Assembly (NCBI GenBank): GCA_025463415.1
Contig: JAOBWO010000466.1
Span: forward strand, 1 to 48,906
Source: Acidimicrobiales bacterium
GTDB lineage: Bacteria > Actinomycetota > Acidimicrobiia > Acidimicrobiales > Ilumatobacteraceae
Direction: 5' to 3'
DNA: 48,906 nt
The notes beneath the pieces are model-generated. The model did no database searches, was not told the origin of the DNA, and saw nothing but the letters and a program-made list of their open reading frames with translations. Shown here piece by piece: positions 17,479-26,247 of the stretch (positions within the stretch are counted from its first letter, which is position 1; each line of letters begins with the position of its first letter). The translations under genes were made by a program, and so were the position numbers.

Positions 17479-18372
17479 ATGAACCATTCCGGGGCCCTCA
17501 TGGGCAAGGTTGCCGTCATCACCGGAGGCGCGAGCGGTATCGGCAGGGCGACTGCACTTCGATTCTTGAGTGAGGGGGCCGAGGTGGTCGTTGGTGACCT
17601 CAACGCGTCCAGCGGAGCGTCGTTCCTGGAGGCCGCATCGGCCGTGGCCGGCACCGATGTGGTGCGCTTCGTACACACCGATGTCGGCGACGAGACGCAG
17701 ATCGAGCGGCTGATCCTCACGGCCATGGACGAGTTCGGCGGGCTGGATGTGGTCTTCAACAACGCGGGGGTCGGTGGTGCCTTCGGGCCCGTGAGCGAGA
17801 TCGAAGCCGAAGATTGGGACTACACGTTCGCGATCCTCACCCGTGCTGTCTTCCTCGGCGTCAAGCACGCGGCCCGCATCATGCAGCGGCATGGACGGGG
17901 CGGCTCGATCATCAACACAGCATCGGTCGCTGCGTTCAGTGGCGGAGCCTCGCCGCTGGCGTACAGCGCTGCGAAGGCGGCCGTCGTGAACCTCACCCAG
18001 GGGGCAGCCGTGGAGCTCGCGCGCCACCGGATCCGCGTGAACGCGATCTGCCCGGGGCTGATTCTCACCCCGCTGGCGGCCGGTCGGGCGCCGATCGACG
18101 TCGCGGCTCCACAGTTCGACACGATGCAGCCCTGGCCCGATCACGGCGTCGGTGACGACATCGCGAAGGCCGCGCTGTTCCTGGCGAGCGATGAGTCGCG
18201 GTTCATGACCGGTTCGGCCATGGTGGTCGACGGTGGCATGCACGCTGCGGGCCCCGGCCTGCTGACGCGTGTCGAGACGACATCACCCACGGGTGCAGTC
18301 GGCGTCAACCGCGGCACGACGGGCCAGGCGACGACGATCCGCTCCCGCGGCAGCGTTATCCCGACGAGCTGA
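17479..18372 (+). CDS. Short-chain dehydrogenase/reductase
   Basis: A 297-residue classical SDR. TGGASGIG at 15-22, NNAG at 94-97, catalytic S149 and Y162-x3-K166 are all present. Asp40 at the end of strand 2 (VVVGDLN) suggests NAD(H) rather than NADP(H). ATG 17479 has AGAAGGAG upstream and follows the large-subunit stop after 4 bp, so the two are cotranscribed. The C-terminal 40 residues (after VVDGGMH) are longer than usual and unconserved in appearance. It probably oxidises the alcohol formed by the Mo hydroxylase or another alcohol of the pathway (inference). Confidence 0.9.
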   Translation: MNHSGALMGKVAVITGGASGIGRATALRFLSEGAEVVVGDLNASSGASFLEAASAVAGTDVVRFVHTDVGDETQIERLILTAMDEFGGLDVVFNNAGVGGAFGPVSEIEAEDWDYTFAILTRAVFLGVKHAARIMQRHGRGGSIINTASVAAFSGGASPLAYSAAKAAVVNLTQGAAVELARHRIRVNAICPGLILTPLAAGRAPIDVAAPQFDTMQPWPDHGVGDDIAKAALFLASDESRFMTGSAMVVDGGMHAAGPGLLTRVETTSPTGAVGVNRGTTGQATTIRSRGSVIPTS

Positions 18373-18391
18373 GGCGGTCGGGTTCATCCGA

Positions 18392-18420
18392 TTGCCCCTC
18401 CGTGGAACTAGTGCAATAAT
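18392..18420 (+). promoter_or_regulatory. Leaderless promoter with shared element (site D)
   Basis: TTGCCC at 18392-18397 and AATAAT at 18415-18420 are 17 bp apart. The predicted start of transcription falls on or next to the ATG at 18427, and no ribosome binding site is visible, so the transcript is probably leaderless. AACTAGTGCAATAAT (18406-18420) is a weak copy (9 of 15) of the shared element. Confidence 0.5.
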
Positions 18421-18426
18421 TACAAC

Positions 18427-19662
18427 ATGGTCCGTGTCTTGGAGGGTGTCAGAGTCATCGAGGTGTCGTTGTGGGGTTTCGTTGCATCGACTGGTGGGAT
18501 CCTCGCTGACTGGGGTGCGACCGTGAGCAAGATCGAGCACCCGGATCAGGGGGATCCGATGCGCGGGCTGCGGATGAAGGCCTTCGACGGTTCCGGCGAA
18601 GAACCGATCCAGTTCATGTGGGAGATCCCGAACCGCGGCAAACGTGGTCTGGCGATCGATCTTGCCCATCCGTCAGGTCGCGAGGCGCTGTACAAGTTGG
18701 TGGCGGAGAGCGACGTCTTCTTGACGAGCTTCCTCCCCGGCGCCCGACGACGGCTGGGGATCGACGTCGCCGACATCCAGGCGGTGAATCCCAAGATCAT
18801 CTACGTGCGTGGGACGGGCCAGGGGCCGAAGGGGCCGGAGAACGAGAAGGGCGGGTTCGACAGCGCGATGTTCTGGACCCGTAGCGGTGCGTCGTTGGCG
18901 ACGACGCTCGACGGCGCGAGCGTTCCGAAAGGCTCTCCGGGCCCGGCTTTCGGCGACTTCACAGCGGGCGCCTTGCTCGCAGGGGGAGTTGCTGCGGCGC
19001 TCTTCCACCGTGAGCGCACAGGTGAGGCCAAGGTGGTCGACCTCTCCCTGCTCGGTGCCGGCACGTGGGCGATGTCACCCGGGATCGTTTCGGCCGGCCT
19101 GTTCGGACCGCAGCCGCCACGACAGTTCATCGCCCGCCAAGAACCGCTGCCGAACCCGAACCCGGTGGCGGCCAGCGCGTATCGCACTGCCGATGATCGG
19201 TTCATCTTCTTCGCCTTCCTGCAGTCCGACCGGTATTGGCCGCAGCTGTGCGAGCTGATCGAACGACCGGATCTGATCACCGATCCCCGCTTTGCGGATG
19301 CCGAAGCTCGGGCCGACAACAGCGTCGAGTGCCAGACGGTGCTCGGAGACATCTTCGAGACCAAGCCGCTCGAGCAGTGGCGCAAGATCCTCGATCAGTG
19401 CGAGGGAGTGTGGACCGTGGCCCAGGACGTGTCGGAGCTCCTCGATGATCCGCAGATGATCGCCAACGGCTACATCCGCGAGATCGCGATGGACAACGGA
19501 CGGGTGGTGCGCCTGGTGGCGTCGCCGGTTCAGTTCGACGAATCGCAGCCCGATCTCACTCGCGCGCCGGATCACGGCGAGCACACGGATGACGAGCTGC
19601 TCGCCTTGGGCTACACGTGGGATGAGTTGATCGAGATGAAGATGGGTGGCGCCATACTCTGA
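18427..19662 (+). CDS. CaiB/BaiF type III CoA-transferase (catalytic Asp present)
   Basis: A 411-residue type III CoA-transferase. The N-terminal VLEGVRVIEVSLWGFVASTGGILADWGATVSKIE, the SDVFLTSFLPGARRRLGID segment and the KPLEQWRKIL C-terminal region are typical. Unlike the other family members in this window it keeps the expected Asp in GGFDSAMFWTRSG near residue 145, so it should form the acyl-enzyme anhydride and transfer CoA between acids. It is monocistronic, starts leaderless at ATG 18427 and converges on the ACAD gene at 19679. Confidence 0.9.
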   Translation: MVRVLEGVRVIEVSLWGFVASTGGILADWGATVSKIEHPDQGDPMRGLRMKAFDGSGEEPIQFMWEIPNRGKRGLAIDLAHPSGREALYKLVAESDVFLTSFLPGARRRLGIDVADIQAVNPKIIYVRGTGQGPKGPENEKGGFDSAMFWTRSGASLATTLDGASVPKGSPGPAFGDFTAGALLAGGVAAALFHRERTGEAKVVDLSLLGAGTWAMSPGIVSAGLFGPQPPRQFIARQEPLPNPNPVAASAYRTADDRFIFFAFLQSDRYWPQLCELIERPDLITDPRFADAEARADNSVECQTVLGDIFETKPLEQWRKILDQCEGVWTVAQDVSELLDDPQMIANGYIREIAMDNGRVVRLVASPVQFDESQPDLTRAPDHGEHTDDELLALGYTWDELIEMKMGGAIL

Positions 19663-19684
19663 GACGGGCTGAGCTCGATCAGAG
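19657..19684. terminator. Weak inverted repeat between convergent genes
   Basis: A 6-bp stem (CTCTGA/TCAGAG) with a 16-nt loop spans the end of the CoA-transferase gene and the end of the convergent ACAD gene. It could act as a bidirectional terminator, but the loop is long and there is no T-run. Confidence 0.25.
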
Positions 19685-20977
19685 GTCGGCCACCTCGGCC
19701 TCGAGCATTTCAGCCAACACAGCCCGCGCTGCTTCACGTCGGGTTGGTAGGTGCTCGGTAGGCCACAGGCCAGCTGCTGGTCGGTGATCCTTCAGCAACT
19801 GCCGGGCGAGCGTCACCTTGTGGACCTCGGTCGGGCCATCGGCGATGCCCATGATCGGCGCCGACAGCCACATCTGTGCGAACGGCATCTCATTGGACAC
19901 TCCGAGCGCGCCGTGGAGGTGCATCGCGCGGTAGATCGCATCGATCAACACCTTCGGCATGGCGGCCTTCACCGCGGCGATGTCCTTGCGCACCTTGAGA
20001 TAGTCCTTGTGCCTGTCTATCAACCAAGCGGTGTGGAGGACCAGGAGGCGGAACTGCTGCAACTCGATCCACGCGTCGGCGATCTGCTCCTGCACGATCT
20101 GCTTCTGCCCGAGCAGCTCGCCCTGAGTGCGACGTGAGAGGGCTCGCTCGCAGATCATGTCGAAGCACTTGCGCATCTCGGCGACGCTGCGCATCGCGTG
20201 ATGTATCCGGCCCCCGGCGAGGCGTGTCTGCGCAATGGCGAAGGCGCCCCCCTCGTTCCCGAGCAGCGCGTCGAGGGGCAGGCGGACATCGTCGAAGCGG
20301 AGGTACGCGTGGGTGCCTTCAGCCTCGGTCTCGAACACCGTACCGACGTTGCGGACGGTCACGATGCCTGGCGTGTCGGTTGGTACCAGGAACATGGACA
20401 TCCCGCGGTAGGGACTCACGTCCGGGTCCGTGACTGCCATCACGATCAGGAACTCGGCGAAGCGGGCGTGCGAGGAGAACCACTTCTCGCCGTGCAACAC
20501 CCACTCGTCGCCCGAGCGTCGGCAGCGAGTGGTGAACATCGTCGGATCCGCGCCGGCCTGTGGCTCGGTCATCGAGAAGCACGAGGAGATCTCGCCGGCC
20601 AGCAGCGGAGCGAGATAGCGCAGCTTCTGTTCCTCGGTCGCGTAGTGAGCCAGGATCTCGGCGTTGCCCGAGTCTGGCGCCTGGCACCCGAACACGTTCG
20701 GCGCCAGTCGTGACCGCCCCAGGATCTCGTTGAGCAACGCCAACTTGACCTGCCCGTACCCGCTGCCACCGAGCTCGGGCCCGAGGTGGCAGGCCCACAG
20801 GTTGCGCTCCTTGACCTGGGCCTTGAGCGGCGCGAGTGCCGCCTCGGTGTGTGCGTCTGTCTTGTCGAACGGATTGCCGAGCACGAGGTCCAGCGGTTCG
20901 ATGACGTTCCGCACGAACTCGTCCGCCCAATCGAGCTGCGCCTGGAACGCTGGATCGGTCTCGAAATCCCATGCCAC
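19679..20977 (-). CDS. ACAD10/ACAD11-like acyl-CoA dehydrogenase
   Basis: A 432-residue acyl-CoA dehydrogenase. FAD/substrate loops appear as SCFSMTEPQAGADPTMF and EWVLHGEKWFSSHA near 140-175. The C-terminal signature HGALGVSNEMPFAQMW followed by ADGPTEVHK is that of the ACAD10/ACAD11 branch rather than ordinary fatty-acyl dehydrogenases. In that branch ACADs act with a phosphotransferase domain on 4-hydroxyacyl-CoAs (known for human ACAD10/11 and the bacterial LvaC system). A free-standing kinase of that type is encoded at 33056, so this may be its partner (inference). It is monocistronic and divergent from the SDR at 21073. Confidence 0.9.
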   Translation of the reverse strand: MAWDFETDPAFQAQLDWADEFVRNVIEPLDLVLGNPFDKTDAHTEAALAPLKAQVKERNLWACHLGPELGGSGYGQVKLALLNEILGRSRLAPNVFGCQAPDSGNAEILAHYATEEQKLRYLAPLLAGEISSCFSMTEPQAGADPTMFTTRCRRSGDEWVLHGEKWFSSHARFAEFLIVMAVTDPDVSPYRGMSMFLVPTDTPGIVTVRNVGTVFETEAEGTHAYLRFDDVRLPLDALLGNEGGAFAIAQTRLAGGRIHHAMRSVAEMRKCFDMICERALSRRTQGELLGQKQIVQEQIADAWIELQQFRLLVLHTAWLIDRHKDYLKVRKDIAAVKAAMPKVLIDAIYRAMHLHGALGVSNEMPFAQMWLSAPIMGIADGPTEVHKVTLARQLLKDHRPAAGLWPTEHLPTRREAARAVLAEMLEAEVADL

Positions 20978-21019
20978 GACGACCCCCGGCCTGCGTCGAA
21001 CTCGGGACGGATCGACGTC

Positions 21020-21045
21020 ATATGTTAGAATGATTGAGATAAAAT
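21020..21045. promoter_or_regulatory. Divergent promoter region with shared element (site E)
   Basis: ATATGTTAGAATGAT (21020-21034) matches the 34487 copy at 11 of 15 positions. TAAAAT at 21040-21045 is a -10 candidate for the SDR at 21073, and TAACAT (21027-21022, minus) for the ACAD at 20977. No convincing -35 boxes are seen. Confidence 0.4.
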
Positions 21046-21072
21046 GTACTCGACCTCGGGGGTGATCGCAAG

Positions 21073-21858
21073 ATGGCGGAAGTATCGCAACCCGCGGTGT
21101 CGTTCGATCTGGCCGGGAAGGTCGCGGTCGTCACCGGTGGTAGTCGTGGCCTCGGCAGGGCGATCTGCGAGGCCTATGCCGCGCACGGCGCGAACGTCGT
21201 CGTCGCGAGCCGGAAGGAGCAGGCGTGTGTCGAGCTGGCCGAACAGATCAGCACCGACACCGGTCATCGCGCCATCGGCGTTGGTTGCCACGTCGGGCGT
21301 TGGGACGATTGCCAGCGGCTCGCCGATCGAGCGTACGATGAGTTCGGCCACGTGGACGTACTGGTCAACAACGCAGGGATGTCGCCGCTCTACCCCTCCC
21401 TCGGCGATGTCACCGAGGACCTGTTCGACAAGGTGATCGCGGTGAACCTCAAAGGCGCCTTCCGGCTCTCGGTGTTGATCGGCGAGCGGATGGCAGCGGG
21501 CAGCGGCGGATCCATCATCAGCGTCAGCAGCATTGCGTCCATCCTCGCAGCCACAGCAGAACTACCGTACGCCGCGGCCAAGGCCGGCCTGAACGCTGTC
21601 AGCCTCGGCCTGTCCGAGGCGTTCGGCCGGACCGTGCGCTCCAACGTCATCATGCCCGGAGCGTTCATGACGGACATCTCCACCGCGTGGGACATGGAGG
21701 CGTTCGAGAAGCGGGCGGCCATGGACATACCTCTCCGGCGCGGCGGGCAGCCTCACGAGATCGTCGGAGCCGCGCTCTACCTCGCCAGCGACCTCTCCAG
21801 CTACACCACCGGCTCGATCATCAAGGTCGACGGCGGCGCGGCGCACACCAACGCATGA
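21073..21858 (+). CDS. Short-chain dehydrogenase/reductase
   Basis: A 261-residue classical SDR with TGGSRGLG at 21-28, NNAG at 99-102, S152 and Y166-x3-K170. Arg47 after strand 2 (VVVASRKE) suggests NADP(H) preference. It is the first gene of a three-gene operon with an Rv3520c-like oxidoreductase (40 bp downstream) and another SDR. The set of two dehydrogenases and one F420 enzyme would carry out successive alcohol/ketone/alkene redox steps (inference). ATG 21073 has only a weak ribosome binding site (GGGGGTGA). Confidence 0.9.
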   Translation: MAEVSQPAVSFDLAGKVAVVTGGSRGLGRAICEAYAAHGANVVVASRKEQACVELAEQISTDTGHRAIGVGCHVGRWDDCQRLADRAYDEFGHVDVLVNNAGMSPLYPSLGDVTEDLFDKVIAVNLKGAFRLSVLIGERMAAGSGGSIISVSSIASILAATAELPYAAAKAGLNAVSLGLSEAFGRTVRSNVIMPGAFMTDISTAWDMEAFEKRAAMDIPLRRGGQPHEIVGAALYLASDLSSYTTGSIIKVDGGAAHTNA

Positions 21859-21898
21859 CACCGCGCGAACGACAACGAGAGTTGCGAAAGGATCACCG

Positions 21899-22954
21899 GT
21901 GAAGATCTCCATGGCACTGAACCTCGCGTCCGGGTTCAAGGACGGCGCCCGCATGATCGTCGACCTCGAGGCAGCCGGTCTCGACCAGGTGTGGGTCGCC
22001 GAAGCGTACAGCTTCGACGCGATCAGCCAGGTCGGGTACCTCGCCGCAATCACGAAGCGGATCGAGATCGGCACAGGGATCGTGAACGTGTACACGCGCA
22101 CTGCTGCCCTGATGGCGATGACCGCCGCCGGGTGCGACGACGTCAGTGAGGGCCGGTTCATCCTCGGTCTCGGCGCCAGCGGGCCGCAGGTCATCGAAGG
22201 CTTTCACGGAGTCAAGTACGAGCAGCCGATGCAGCGCATCAAGGAGTACATCGAGGCCTGCCGCTTGGTGTGGAAGCGCGAGGAGAAGTTCGAATACCAC
22301 GGCAAGACCTTCGATGTCCCCCTGCCGGCGGGTGAAGGCACCGGGCTCGGCAAGCCCTTGAAGATCATCAATCACCCGGTCCGGCCGGAGATCCCGATCT
22401 GGTGGGCGAGTCTGAAGAACCGCAGTGTCGAGGCGACGGCCGAGATCGCCGACGGATGGTTGCCGATGATGTTCGTACCAGAGCGGTATCAAAACGTGTG
22501 GGGTGCGCCGCTGAAGGCGGGCCTCGCCAAGAGGGAACCATCCCGAGGACCCCTGGAGATCTCGGCGGGAGGGCTGCTGGCAATCGGCGAGGATCTCGTC
22601 GGCGACGCGCGTGACCGGGTCCTCGACCGAGGGCGGGCGCAAGCTGCCCTCTACGTGGGAGGGATGGGTGCCCGCGGCAAGAACTTCTACAACGACATCT
22701 GCCGCGACTACGGCTGGGAGCAGGAGGCGATGGACATCCAGGACCTGTACCTGGACGGCCGCAAGGATGAGGCCGCTGCACGAGTGCCGTCCGAATGGCT
22801 GCAACTGTCGAACCTCGTCGGGCCGGAGAGCTACCTGCGCGAGCGGGTCGCTGCATTCAAGGAGGCAGGTGTGACGTCGCTGCGGGTCAACCCGACGGGT
22901 GGCGATCCCGTCCGTCTCGTCGAGCAGTTCCGGGACATCGTGGACAATGCTTGA
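21899..22954 (+). CDS. F420-dependent oxidoreductase, Rv3520c-like LLM family
   Basis: A 351-residue luciferase-like protein. MKISMALNLASGFKDG, the VWVAEAYSFDAIS segment, RIEIGTGIVNVYTRTAALMAM, GRFILGLGASGPQVIEGFHG and GEGTGLGKPLKIINHPVRPEIPIWW fit the family named after M. tuberculosis Rv3520c as I recall it, a probable coenzyme F420-dependent oxidoreductase. GTG 21899 is preceded by GAAAGGA. Its last 8 bases overlap the ATG of the next SDR, showing translational coupling. It is a different subfamily from the LLM protein at 8270. Together they imply that the host makes F420. Substrate unknown. Confidence 0.9.
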   Translation: MKISMALNLASGFKDGARMIVDLEAAGLDQVWVAEAYSFDAISQVGYLAAITKRIEIGTGIVNVYTRTAALMAMTAAGCDDVSEGRFILGLGASGPQVIEGFHGVKYEQPMQRIKEYIEACRLVWKREEKFEYHGKTFDVPLPAGEGTGLGKPLKIINHPVRPEIPIWWASLKNRSVEATAEIADGWLPMMFVPERYQNVWGAPLKAGLAKREPSRGPLEISAGGLLAIGEDLVGDARDRVLDRGRAQAALYVGGMGARGKNFYNDICRDYGWEQEAMDIQDLYLDGRKDEAAARVPSEWLQLSNLVGPESYLRERVAAFKEAGVTSLRVNPTGGDPVRLVEQFRDIVDNA

Positions 22955-23729
22955 GCCACCGTTCCCGCTCCCGTACAGCTCCACCGATCTGACCGGTCGT
23001 GTCGCGCTCGTCACGGGTGCTTCGTCGGGCCTCGGGTGGCGCTTCGCGCGCACGCTCGCGTCGGCGGGGGCAAGCGTGGTCGCAACCGCGCGACGGGGGG
23101 ACAAGTTGAACGAACTGGCGGCCGTGATCACTGCAACGGGTGGGACATGCCTGCCGCTGACCATGGACGTCACCCGGGCCGACCAGCTGATCGAGACGGT
23201 GGGCCGAGCGGAGGACGCACTCGGCCTGGTGGACATCCTGGTCAACAATGCAGGGATCCCCGACGCGCAACGTGCTCACAAGATGTCGATCGAACTGATC
23301 GACAGCGTCCTCGACACCAATGTGCGCGCACCGTTCATCCTGTGTTGCGAGGTGGCGCGACGGTTGATCGGCGCCAAGCGACCCGGGCGGATCGTCAACA
23401 TCTCGTCCATCGGCGCCTTCAACTACGACGGCAACGGCGCCGCGTTGTACTCGACGAGCAAGGCCTCGATCAATCGGATGACGGAAACGCTGGCGATGGA
23501 GTGGGCCCGCTTCGGCATCAACGTCAACGCCATCGCCCCGGGATCGTTCTCGTCGGAGATGATGGACGGGATGATCGAGCGCATCGGTGACGTGACGACT
23601 CAGTTCCCACGGCGCCGTCTCGGTGACCCCGCTCAGCTGGACAGCACACTGCTGTACCTGGTCGCACCGTCGTCAGAGTTCGTCACGGGCACCATCATCA
23701 AGGTCGACGACGGACAGGCTCCCCGCTGA
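22947..23729 (+). CDS. Short-chain dehydrogenase/reductase
   Basis: A 260-residue classical SDR. TGASSGLG lies at 23-30, NNAG at 100-103, serine at 153-154 and Y168-x3-K172. Arg49-Arg50 after strand 2 suggests NADP(H). ATG 22947 overlaps the end of the LLM gene; a longer frame upstream from 22899 lies inside that gene and is rejected. The 3-prime end overlaps the end of the convergent acyl-CoA ligase gene by 32 bp. Confidence 0.9.
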   Translation: MLEPPFPLPYSSTDLTGRVALVTGASSGLGWRFARTLASAGASVVATARRGDKLNELAAVITATGGTCLPLTMDVTRADQLIETVGRAEDALGLVDILVNNAGIPDAQRAHKMSIELIDSVLDTNVRAPFILCCEVARRLIGAKRPGRIVNISSIGAFNYDGNGAALYSTSKASINRMTETLAMEWARFGINVNAIAPGSFSSEMMDGMIERIGDVTTQFPRRRLGDPAQLDSTLLYLVAPSSEFVTGTIIKVDDGQAPR

Positions 23730-25329
23730 CCAGAGCCGCTGCGAGTCGCTCGGCGAGTTGCTGGCGGTCGACCTTTCCGCTGCCGAGCTGAGGAACGTCC
23801 GCCGGGTGGAGGGCGAGCATGACGCGTGGGACCTTGTAGGTCGACAGCTCGGCAGACGCCATCGCGCGGATCGCGTCCAGGTCGAGGTCGTCCGGTTGCT
23901 CGCCGACAAGACATGCCGCGACGATCTGACCCCTTCGATCGTCGGCCAGACCGATCACGATGGCTTGGTCTACTCCCGCCCAGACCTCCAAGACCATCTG
24001 CACCTCGATCGGCGACACGTTCGAGCCCGCTGTCTTGATCATCTCGTTCAGGCGCCCGACGAAGAAGAAGCAGCCGTCCGTCTCGTGGCCGAGGTCACCG
24101 GTGCGATACCAGCCATCGCTGGTGAACACGTCCTCGCGCTCGCGTCTGTGCAGACCCAACATCAGGTTCGGGCCGCGAACCCACAGTTCGCCGACCACCC
24201 CGTCGTCTACCGGCAGCTCCGTGTTGGGGTCGGTCACCCGACGCTCGATCCCGGGGACGGCTGGGCCGCAGGAGCCGGACATGCCGCTCGGCAACGCCTC
24301 GTCCCACGCCACGCTGAAGGAATGCGACGCCACCGTCTCCGTCATCCCCAGGGAACCGTGGCGGACCGCGCCGTCTGCGCGCTCGCCGGGCCATTCGAGT
24401 CCCGTGCGGATGGACGACAGGTCGGCAATCGCGAATGCGGGCTGCTCGCGCATCGATCGCAACGCTGCTGGCCACGCGATCACGTACGTGGCTCGTTCGC
24501 GCTCGAGCAACTCGACCGCCGTTGCCGGATCGAATCGGGATTGGGTGAGCACCGTCGCTCCTGCCGCGTAGACACTGCACAGCACGGCACCGAAACCGCC
24601 GATCCAGAAGAAGGGCATCGTCGTGAAGAGCCGATCGGATTCGCTGAGGCCGTAGAGCGCCGTCTCGTCTGCGGCCTGGCGCAGCACCGCACCGTGAGAA
24701 TGGATCACGCCCTTCGGCTCGCCACTCGAGCCCGATGTGTAGATCATCATCATCGGGTCGCTCGCGACCACGTGATCCTCGATGGCCTCGACCAGTGTCC
24801 CGACGACCGTCGGCGGGCTCAGCCTCTCGACGACGACGATGCCTCGAAGCGAGGGGAGCGCGTGAATGTGAAACGGCCCGTCGAACGTCGGCAGAGCCTC
24901 TGGCACCGAGTCATGCAACCGACCGACGAGACCGAGCGGGGAGGTCTCGTCGGTGATCACGAGGTGCAGATCTGAGTGGGCGATGACTCGCCGCACTTCG
25001 GTCGGTTTGGCGAACGGGCTGAGCGGAACACAAACGGCGCCGATCCGAGTTACCGCGAGCCAGCTGATGATCCAGCGGGGATCGTTCGCGTGCATGATCC
25101 CGATGCGGGAACCCTTCGCGACCCCGAGGTCGATCAGTGACCGCGCCAGTTCCCGAGAGCTGAAGTGGGCGTCGGCGTAGGACAGCACGCCTGCATCACC
25201 CGCCAGCAGCAACTTGTCCCCGTGGCGCGCCGATTGCGCACGGGCGAGATGGGAAGTCGTGGGTTCGAAGCCGAGCTCGACCCGCTCGAGGAGTTGGCCC
25301 CACTTGCCGACAACGATGCGCTCCGTCAC
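23698..25329 (-). CDS. AMP-dependent acyl-CoA synthetase (ligase)
   Basis: About 543 residues from GTG 25329. Landmarks are the P-loop YTSGSSGEPKGVIHSHG near 180, GELWVRGPNLMLG near 370, WYRTGDLG near 400, the hinge GRLNEMIKTAGSNVSP near 420 and the C-terminal catalytic lysine region LGSGKVDRQQL near 525. It activates a carboxylic acid with ATP and CoA. The start is uncertain: the frame is open to an ATG at 25425, but that would run into the divergent SDR gene. It is monocistronic, and its 3-prime end overlaps the convergent SDR. It is the only ATP-dependent acyl activator in the window. Confidence 0.9.
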   Translation of the reverse strand: MTERIVVGKWGQLLERVELGFEPTTSHLARAQSARHGDKLLLAGDAGVLSYADAHFSSRELARSLIDLGVAKGSRIGIMHANDPRWIISWLAVTRIGAVCVPLSPFAKPTEVRRVIAHSDLHLVITDETSPLGLVGRLHDSVPEALPTFDGPFHIHALPSLRGIVVVERLSPPTVVGTLVEAIEDHVVASDPMMMIYTSGSSGEPKGVIHSHGAVLRQAADETALYGLSESDRLFTTMPFFWIGGFGAVLCSVYAAGATVLTQSRFDPATAVELLERERATYVIAWPAALRSMREQPAFAIADLSSIRTGLEWPGERADGAVRHGSLGMTETVASHSFSVAWDEALPSGMSGSCGPAVPGIERRVTDPNTELPVDDGVVGELWVRGPNLMLGLHRREREDVFTSDGWYRTGDLGHETDGCFFFVGRLNEMIKTAGSNVSPIEVQMVLEVWAGVDQAIVIGLADDRRGQIVAACLVGEQPDDLDLDAIRAMASAELSTYKVPRVMLALHPADVPQLGSGKVDRQQLAERLAAALVSGEPVRRRP

Positions 25330-25388
25330 GCGCAGACCATATCGGCAGCGGGTTCGCCGCTCTTGCGCGAATGCTGTTGACTGTCGCA

Positions 25389-26174
25389 ATGGTTGATGTC
25401 GTGCAGAGCAACTCGATCGATCCACTGGCCCTGTTCGGACTGGCCGGAAAGGTGGCAGTCGTGACGGGTGCCAGCTCAGGGATCGGTGAACGCGCAGCCC
25501 GCGTGCTCAGCGCGCTGGGTGCCCGTGTCGCCCTTGCGGCGCGACGTACGGATCGTTTGCGGGTCCTTGCCGACCAGTTGGGTGACGCCGCCGGGTTCAC
25601 ATGTGACGTCGGTGTCAGCGGCTCGTCCGACCAGCTCGTCGCGGACGTCATCGAGCGCTTCGGTCACGTCGACATCGTGTTTGCCGCGGCGGGCGTCACC
25701 ACCCGGGCCACCGCGTTGAAGGAGACGCCGGAGCAGTTCCGGGACGTCAATGCTGTCAACCTCTTCGGCCCCTTCGAGCTCGCTCGGGCAGTGGCCGTGC
25801 ACCTGCGCACGCGCGGTGCTCCAGGCAGCATCATCTTCGTGTCGTCGTGTGCCGCGTTTCGATCGTTCAGTGATGGACCAGCGGCCGGGTACGTTGCTTC
25901 GAAGTCGGGACTGGTCGGGCTCACGCACGAGTTGGCCTTGCAGTGGGCCCGCTATGGAATCCGCGTCAACGCGTTGGTGCCAGGCTTCTACCCGAGCGAG
26001 ATGACCCCGGCGCCGCCCACGAACGAGATGGCGGACTGGTATCGGTCGCGCGTACCCCTTGGCCGCCTCGCCCACCGCGACGAGCTCGATGGCGCGATCG
26101 CGTACCTGGCGAGCGATGCCAGCAGCTACATGACCGGGCATTCGTTGGCGGTGGACGGCAGAGTGGCCCTGTGA
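25389..26174 (+). CDS. Short-chain dehydrogenase/reductase
   Basis: A 261-residue SDR from ATG 25389 (ATG 25371 is an in-frame alternative; neither has a ribosome binding site). TGASSGIG at 26-33, S152 and Y168-x3-K172 are intact. The NNAG motif reads AAAG at 99-102, a tolerated variant. Arg52-Arg53 suggests NADP(H). The gene is divergent from the acyl-CoA ligase and precedes the aldehyde dehydrogenase, from which it is separated by 73 bp containing a palindromic shared element. Confidence 0.87.
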   Translation: MVDVVQSNSIDPLALFGLAGKVAVVTGASSGIGERAARVLSALGARVALAARRTDRLRVLADQLGDAAGFTCDVGVSGSSDQLVADVIERFGHVDIVFAAAGVTTRATALKETPEQFRDVNAVNLFGPFELARAVAVHLRTRGAPGSIIFVSSCAAFRSFSDGPAAGYVASKSGLVGLTHELALQWARYGIRVNALVPGFYPSEMTPAPPTNEMADWYRSRVPLGRLAHRDELDGAIAYLASDASSYMTGHSLAVDGRVAL

Positions 26175-26193
26175 CTATCTGAATAGTTAGACT
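26173..26193 (+). promoter_or_regulatory. Palindromic shared element (site F) upstream of ALDH
   Basis: GACTATCTGAATAGT (26173-26187) matches the reference element at 10 of 15 positions and contains the dyad ACTAT-N4-ATAGT (26174-26187). A TAGACT -10 candidate overlaps its right edge at 26188-26193. The element begins within the SDR stop codon. Confidence 0.5.
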
Positions 26194-26247
26194 TGTTCCT
26201 CGAGCTGCCGCGGCCCTCGCCACGGCTTCGCGAAAGAGGACGCAGAG

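Noticed and set aside
25378-25394. GACTGTCGCAATGGT before the SDR at 25389 as a copy of the shared element
   Set aside because: About 8 of 15 matches and overlapping the start codon; not distinguishable from chance.
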